A DNA stretch of 64,000 nt from a virus, in IMG/VR virus record IMGVR_UViG_3300006752_000018, positions 28,388 to 92,387 of that record. One strand, written 5' to 3'. Position 1 is the stretch's first letter. Every line of letters starts with the position of its first letter. A program made the position numbers and the translations under genes. The notes beneath the pieces are model-generated. The model was not told the DNA's origin. It saw nothing but the letters and a program-made list of their open reading frames with translations, and did not search any database. Positions 60,782 through 64,000 of this stretch are shown here, in pieces.

Positions 60782-61795
60782 ATGGCAACATTAGCAGAAA
60801 TCCGAGCGAAGCTCAAAGAACAAGAAGCCGGCCAAGGCGGCAATCGAGGACCACAAGGTCCAAACCCAATTTACCCATTTTGGAATATGACAGAAGGTAG
60901 TAGTGCAACACTACGATTCCTTCCAGACGGAAACCCAGATAACACATTTTTCTGGGTAGAGCGTTTGATGATCAAACTTCCATTTGCAGGTATTAAAGGT
61001 GATACAGGTAGTAAGCCTGTACAAGTACAAGTACCTTGTATGGAAATGTATGGCGATGGCTGTTCGATTCTACAAGAAGTACGTGGCTGGTTTAAGGACC
61101 CTTCACTAGAAGATATGGGTCGTAAATATTGGAAAAAGCGTTCATACGTATTCCAAGGGTTTGTAACTGACAATCCACTAACTGATGACGAAGCACCTGA
61201 GAATCCAATCAGACGCTTTATTATTGGTCCACAAATCTTCCAGATCATTAAGCAGGCGCTTATGGATCCAGACATGGAAGAGTTGCCAACAGATTATACT
61301 GCTGGTGTAGACTTCCGTCTTAACAAAACTTCAAAAGGCGGTTACGCAGACTATTCAACATCTAACTGGGCTCGTAGAGAGCGTCCATTAGGCGATGTTG
61401 AAATGAATGCTGTTAATACACACGGCTTGTTTAATCTAAATGACTTCTTACCTAAAAAGCCAGGTGAGATTGAAGTAAAAGTGATGCAGGAAATGTTTGA
61501 AGCGTCAGTTGACGGTGAAGCATACGATGCAGATCGTTGGTCACAGTACTTCCGTCCAGCAGGCATGCAAGCACGTACAGGCGATCCTAACGTAACAGCA
61601 AGTCCACAAGCAACTGCGGTAAGTCAAAGTGCTCCAGCAACAACACCTACTCCGGCTCCAGCTGCACCAGTAGCAGAAACTACAACTGATACAGGTTGGC
61701 AAGAAACTGCTCCGGCAGCAGCACCAGCAGCAGAAGCTACAACAGGTGATGCAAATGACATTCTTGCAATGATTCGTGCAAGACAATCTCAGTAA
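60782..61795 (+). CDS. gp32: Single-stranded DNA-binding protein (gp32)
   Basis: 337 residues (T4 gp32: 301), AAGGAGG before the ATG. The N-terminal LAEIRAKLKEQE serves cooperative binding; the OB-fold core has FWNMTEGSSATLRFLPDGN, TFFWVERLMIKLPFAGIKG, VQVPCMEMYGDGCSIL, YWKKRSYVFQGFVTDNP and RRFIIGPQIF. Only two of the T4 zinc ligands are obvious as Cys here (CMEMYGDGC), so the zinc site may be altered. An Ala/Pro/Thr-rich linker (about 265-320) leads to a short tail NDILAMIRARQSQ that likely contacts replication partners. It coats ssDNA in replication and recombination, and is followed by uvsX and uvsY as a functional set. Confidence 0.92.
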   Translation: MATLAEIRAKLKEQEAGQGGNRGPQGPNPIYPFWNMTEGSSATLRFLPDGNPDNTFFWVERLMIKLPFAGIKGDTGSKPVQVQVPCMEMYGDGCSILQEVRGWFKDPSLEDMGRKYWKKRSYVFQGFVTDNPLTDDEAPENPIRRFIIGPQIFQIIKQALMDPDMEELPTDYTAGVDFRLNKTSKGGYADYSTSNWARRERPLGDVEMNAVNTHGLFNLNDFLPKKPGEIEVKVMQEMFEASVDGEAYDADRWSQYFRPAGMQARTGDPNVTASPQATAVSQSAPATTPTPAPAAPVAETTTDTGWQETAPAAAPAAEATTGDANDILAMIRARQSQ

Positions 61796-61803
61796 TAAAA
61801 TTA

Positions 61804-61825
61804 TGTAGGGGAGAAATCCCCTACA
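61804..61825 (+). other. Hairpin between gp32 and uvsX
   Basis: TGTAGGGG (61804-61811) and CCCCTACA (61818-61825) form a perfect 8-bp stem with a 6-nt loop, followed by only CTTT. It is an attenuator, weak terminator or mRNA-stability element. Its arms repeat those at 52336. Confidence 0.6.
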
Positions 61826-61848
61826 CTTTGGCTTAACAAGGAGACACT

Positions 61849-62928
61849 ATGGCTAAATCATTTGATGTCAGTAAGTTCCGTAAGGACTTGACTAAAAGTA
61901 TCTCAGGCATGAGTAGCGGCTTCAATGATCCTACTGATTGGATCTCAACAGGCTCATATGCACTTAACTATCTTATTAGCGGCGACTTTCACAAAGGCGT
62001 TCCGCTTGGTAAGGTTACTGTGTTTGCAGGCGAATCAGGAGCAGGTAAAAGTTATTTCTGCTCAGGTAATATTGTAAAACACGCACAAGATCAAGGCATC
62101 TTTGTAGTACTAATTGACTCAGAGAACGCACTTGATGAATCGTGGCTACAAGCATTAGATGTAGACACATCAGAAGACAAACTACTTAAACTAAACATGA
62201 GTATGATTGATGATGTAGCAAAAACTATATCAACATTTGTAGCAGACTACAAGGCAATGGATGCAGAAGACCGTCCTAAAGTATTGTTTGTAGTTGATAG
62301 TTTGGGTATGTTACTGACACCTACAGACGTAGATCAGTTTAGTAAGGGTGATATGAAAGGTGATATGGGTCGTAAGCCTAAGCAATTGACCGCACTTGTT
62401 CGTAACACAGTTAATATGATTGGTTCACTTAATGTAGGTCTAGTATGTACTAACCATACATATGCATCACAAGATATGTTTGATCCAGATGATAAGATTA
62501 GTGGTGGACAAGGCTTTGTTTATGCATCATCAATTGTTGTTGCAATGAAGAAAATGAAGCTAAAAGAAGACGAAGCTGGTAATAAGATTTCAGAAGTACG
62601 TGGTATTAGAGCAGGTTGTAAAGTTATGAAGACTCGTTATGCAAAACCGTTCGAAGGTGTACAAGTAAAGATTCCATATGAAACAGGTATGAATCCTTAC
62701 AGTGGTCTTATTGAATTATTTGAGAAAAAAGGTTTGTTAGTAAAACAAGGCAATAGACTCAAGTATGTCGACTTAACTGGTGAAGAACATCTTGACTATC
62801 GTAAAGCATGGATGCAAGGCGATAAACTCGATTTAATTATGTCGGAATATGCTGAAAAAACTACGCCTGTGGTAAATACCGCTGACGAAGTTATCGACAT
62901 TGATGACGAAGTTATGATCGAGGAGTAA
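61849..62928 (+). CDS. uvsX: RecA-like recombinase UvsX
   Basis: 359 residues (T4 391), AAGGAGAC before the ATG. Walker A is GESGAGKS (61-68) and Walker B is VLFVVDSLGML (about 145-155). LVCTNHTYASQDMFDPDDKI and KISGGQGF-type DNA-loop sequence (DKISGGQGFVYASSI) match UvsX rather than cellular RecA. It forms filaments on ssDNA and drives strand exchange in recombination-dependent replication, aided by UvsY and gp32, both encoded here. The C-terminal tail is acidic (VIDIDDEVMIEE). Confidence 0.94.
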   Translation: MAKSFDVSKFRKDLTKSISGMSSGFNDPTDWISTGSYALNYLISGDFHKGVPLGKVTVFAGESGAGKSYFCSGNIVKHAQDQGIFVVLIDSENALDESWLQALDVDTSEDKLLKLNMSMIDDVAKTISTFVADYKAMDAEDRPKVLFVVDSLGMLLTPTDVDQFSKGDMKGDMGRKPKQLTALVRNTVNMIGSLNVGLVCTNHTYASQDMFDPDDKISGGQGFVYASSIVVAMKKMKLKEDEAGNKISEVRGIRAGCKVMKTRYAKPFEGVQVKIPYETGMNPYSGLIELFEKKGLLVKQGNRLKYVDLTGEEHLDYRKAWMQGDKLDLIMSEYAEKTTPVVNTADEVIDIDDEVMIEE

Positions 62929-62936
62929 CTAAACAA

Positions 62937-63170
62937 ATGGACGAAAGTATAATTTCTGACGTATGGTCTACAATGAAAGAGTTTCTAGACAAAAAACATA
63001 TAGACATGGCTGCTGAAAAATATGTTGATTTGTTAGCAGATTATGGAGTAAGTGATGAAACACTTACTGAGTGTCTTGGTACAGAAGCACATTTAGATCA
63101 AGCAATTAACTATTACCTAGACGTTGAAGATTATGAAACATATGACGACGAAGAAGATGAATGGGATTGA
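62937..63170 (+). CDS. Small acidic conserved protein between uvsX and uvsY
   Basis: 77 residues, very acidic at the end (DVEDYETYDDEEDEWD). The body is helical (DVWSTMKEFLDKKHIDMAAE, EKYVDLLADYGVS). It lies 8 nt after uvsX and 3 nt before uvsY, so it is in the recombination operon. Similar small proteins are found at this place in marine T4-like phages. A DNA-mimic or UvsX-modulating role is conceivable but nothing in the sequence proves it. Confidence 0.65.
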   Translation: MDESIISDVWSTMKEFLDKKHIDMAAEKYVDLLADYGVSDETLTECLGTEAHLDQAINYYLDVEDYETYDDEEDEWD

Positions 63171-63173
63171 TTA

Positions 63174-63629
63174 ATGGGTTGGTATAGCGAAGTTTCTAGA
63201 GATATTTCAAAAATTCCTTCAGCCATACAATACTTTGAAAATGAGTTACTACAAGCTCGTAACGAATGTAAACTGAAAGGTAATGTTGAACGTGCGGCAG
63301 CAGAAATGCCGGGTATCGTAGAGCATCGCTTTAACCAATTGCAAGAGATAGAAGCTATACTAAACTATCTAAATATTGAGCTACGTAGACTGCGTAGCTC
63401 ATTTTTTAAGAAGTATCTTGAAAACTATCAACGAGCTCTGTCTAGTCGTGACGTAGAAAAGTATGTTGACGGCGAAGCAGATGTCGTCGATTACGAAAAG
63501 ATTATAAACGAGTTTGCACTTATGCGAAACAAATGGTTAGGTGTACTTAAAGCACTTGATCAAAAGCAATGGCAAATTACTAACGTAGTTAAACTACGTG
63601 TAGCAGGAATGGAAGATGCATCTCTATAA
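63174..63629 (+). CDS. uvsY: Recombination mediator UvsY
   Basis: 151 residues (T4 137). All-helical: YSEVSRDISKIPSAIQYFEN, VERAAAEMPGIVEHRFNQLQ, EAILNYLNIELRRLRSSFFK, KYLENYQRALSSRDVEKYVD, then NKWLGVLKALDQKQWQITNV. The pattern P..V..R..QLQEIE.IL..LN...R.LR....+.Y.E.Y.R.L is the UvsY family signature. It loads UvsX onto gp32-covered ssDNA. It has no clear Shine-Dalgarno sequence and is probably coupled to the small gene before it. The late box TATAAATA overlaps its stop. Confidence 0.88.
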   Translation: MGWYSEVSRDISKIPSAIQYFENELLQARNECKLKGNVERAAAEMPGIVEHRFNQLQEIEAILNYLNIELRRLRSSFFKKYLENYQRALSSRDVEKYVDGEADVVDYEKIINEFALMRNKWLGVLKALDQKQWQITNVVKLRVAGMEDASL

Positions 63630-63632
63630 ATA
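63625..63632 (+). promoter_or_regulatory. Perfect T4 late promoter box
   Basis: TATAAATA, identical to the T4 consensus, overlapping the uvsY stop; 16 nt before the ATG at 63648, which has AGGAGAG. Confidence 0.65.
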
Positions 63633-63647
63633 ATATAGGAGAGTGCA

Positions 63648-63923
63648 ATGGCAAGATTTAAATCAGATAAAATCCAAAAATTCAGAACTATATGCGAAGT
63701 ACACAGAGAAATTTATGATATAGTTTATAATATCGATGATGATAAAATTAAAAATGATATTGTAGATAAATTAGAAGAAGCATTTCTTATGGCTAAAAAA
63801 ATGAACGAAAAACTTAGACAATACAAATACGATTATGATAATAATTGGTGGGAATTGACAAGTAAAGAAATTCAACAAGAAAAACATACCTTAAGAAAGT
63901 CTAGAGGTACTAATGGAAAATAG
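63648..63923 (+). CDS. Small helical protein of unknown function
   Basis: 91 residues, highly charged and helical: KSDKIQKFRTICEVHREIYD, DKLEEAFLMAKKMNEKLRQY, WWELTSKEIQQEKHTLRKSR. A coiled coil is likely. It has a perfect late box and a good ribosome-binding site, unlike the early-type genes before it. The next gene's ATG (63913) overlaps its end by 11 nt. No family is recognised. Confidence 0.62.
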   Translation: MARFKSDKIQKFRTICEVHREIYDIVYNIDDDKIKNDIVDKLEEAFLMAKKMNEKLRQYKYDYDNNWWELTSKEIQQEKHTLRKSRGTNGK

Positions 63924-64000
63924 TTTAGGATGGCATGTTCTAGATAATGATAACACTATACAACGAGCATTTAAAAAATCTAAAATTTCAAATATTTTAG
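63913..64000 (+). CDS. Start of an unidentified gene, 3' end cut by window edge
   Basis: ATG at 63913 overlapping the previous stop; 29 residues visible, beginning MENSLGWHVLDNDNTIQRAF and continuing with KKSKISNIL. The frame is open to the window end. It is too short to assign; overlap with the preceding gene supports it being real. Confidence 0.45.
   Translation, partial: MENSLGWHVLDNDNTIQRAFKKSKISNIL

Noticed and set aside
1-64000. tRNA genes
   Set aside because: Gaps between genes are short (mostly under 110 nt) and none showed a cloverleaf or a conserved T-loop sequence by eye; those outside the window cannot be judged.
1-64000. Firm assignment to cyanophage or SAR11 phage
   Set aside because: Fibre and gp17-neighbour proteins resemble both groups, but no photosynthesis or other host-specific gene is in the window.

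Overview
The window is part of the genome of a large, AT-rich, tailed phage of the T4-like contractile-tail group. The evidence is a set of T4-type genes: tail sheath (gp18), tail tube (gp19), neck proteins (gp13, gp14), sheath terminator (gp15), head completion (gp4), terminase (gp16, gp17), ssDNA-binding protein (gp32), UvsX and UvsY. The very long Gly-rich and carbohydrate-module fibre proteins, together with the gp17-neighbour protein, resemble those of marine T4-like phages of cyanobacteria, SAR11 and other heterotrophs. No photosynthesis or other host-diagnostic gene lies in the window, so the host cannot be fixed.

Layout. (1) 1-30.6 kb, + strand: a dense fibre/adhesin locus of about 19 genes, ending in three Cys/Gly-rich putative adhesins and two putative tail-fibre chaperones, closed by a terminator-like hairpin. 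(2) 30.6-33.4 kb: a GT9 (heptosyltransferase-like) glycosyltransferase overlapping a NodU/CmcH-type carbamoyltransferase. (3) 33.4-42.2 kb: two small virion-type proteins and a 2452-residue structural protein. (4) 42.1-47.5 kb, - strand: neck genes gp14 and gp15 followed by Nudix, HldE, HldD and cupin genes, i.e. part of the ADP-heptose pathway. (5) 47.6-60.7 kb, mostly + strand: gp13, two small - strand genes (DUF3310-like, HNH), gp18, gp19, a tube-like protein, gp4, a sulfotransferase, gp16, two head-related candidates, gp17 and a large conserved protein. (6) 60.7-64 kb: gp32, uvsX, uvsY and small genes, led by a host-type promoter.

Regulation. Late genes carry a T4-like late promoter box, best written (G/A)ATAAATAC. 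Eleven boxes sit 16-37 nt before a start codon that has a Shine-Dalgarno sequence. Five others sit only 5-6 nt before a start codon with no Shine-Dalgarno sequence, which predicts leaderless late mRNAs. Three sigma70-like promoters were found, before gp32, the DUF3310-like gene and hldE.

Most notable observations: three cupredoxin-like domains with complete type-1 copper ligand sets in fibre proteins, plus two copies that have lost the ligands; a phage-borne ADP-heptose cassette with its own host-type promoter and a GT9 transferase elsewhere in the window; an in-frame TAA inside the otherwise intact tail sheath gene; a candidate internal head protein with a T4-like capsid-targeting N-terminus; a Cys-rich adhesin/chaperone array; and a nine-cysteine, metallothionein-like cluster. 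All function calls come from reading motifs by eye; no database search was run.
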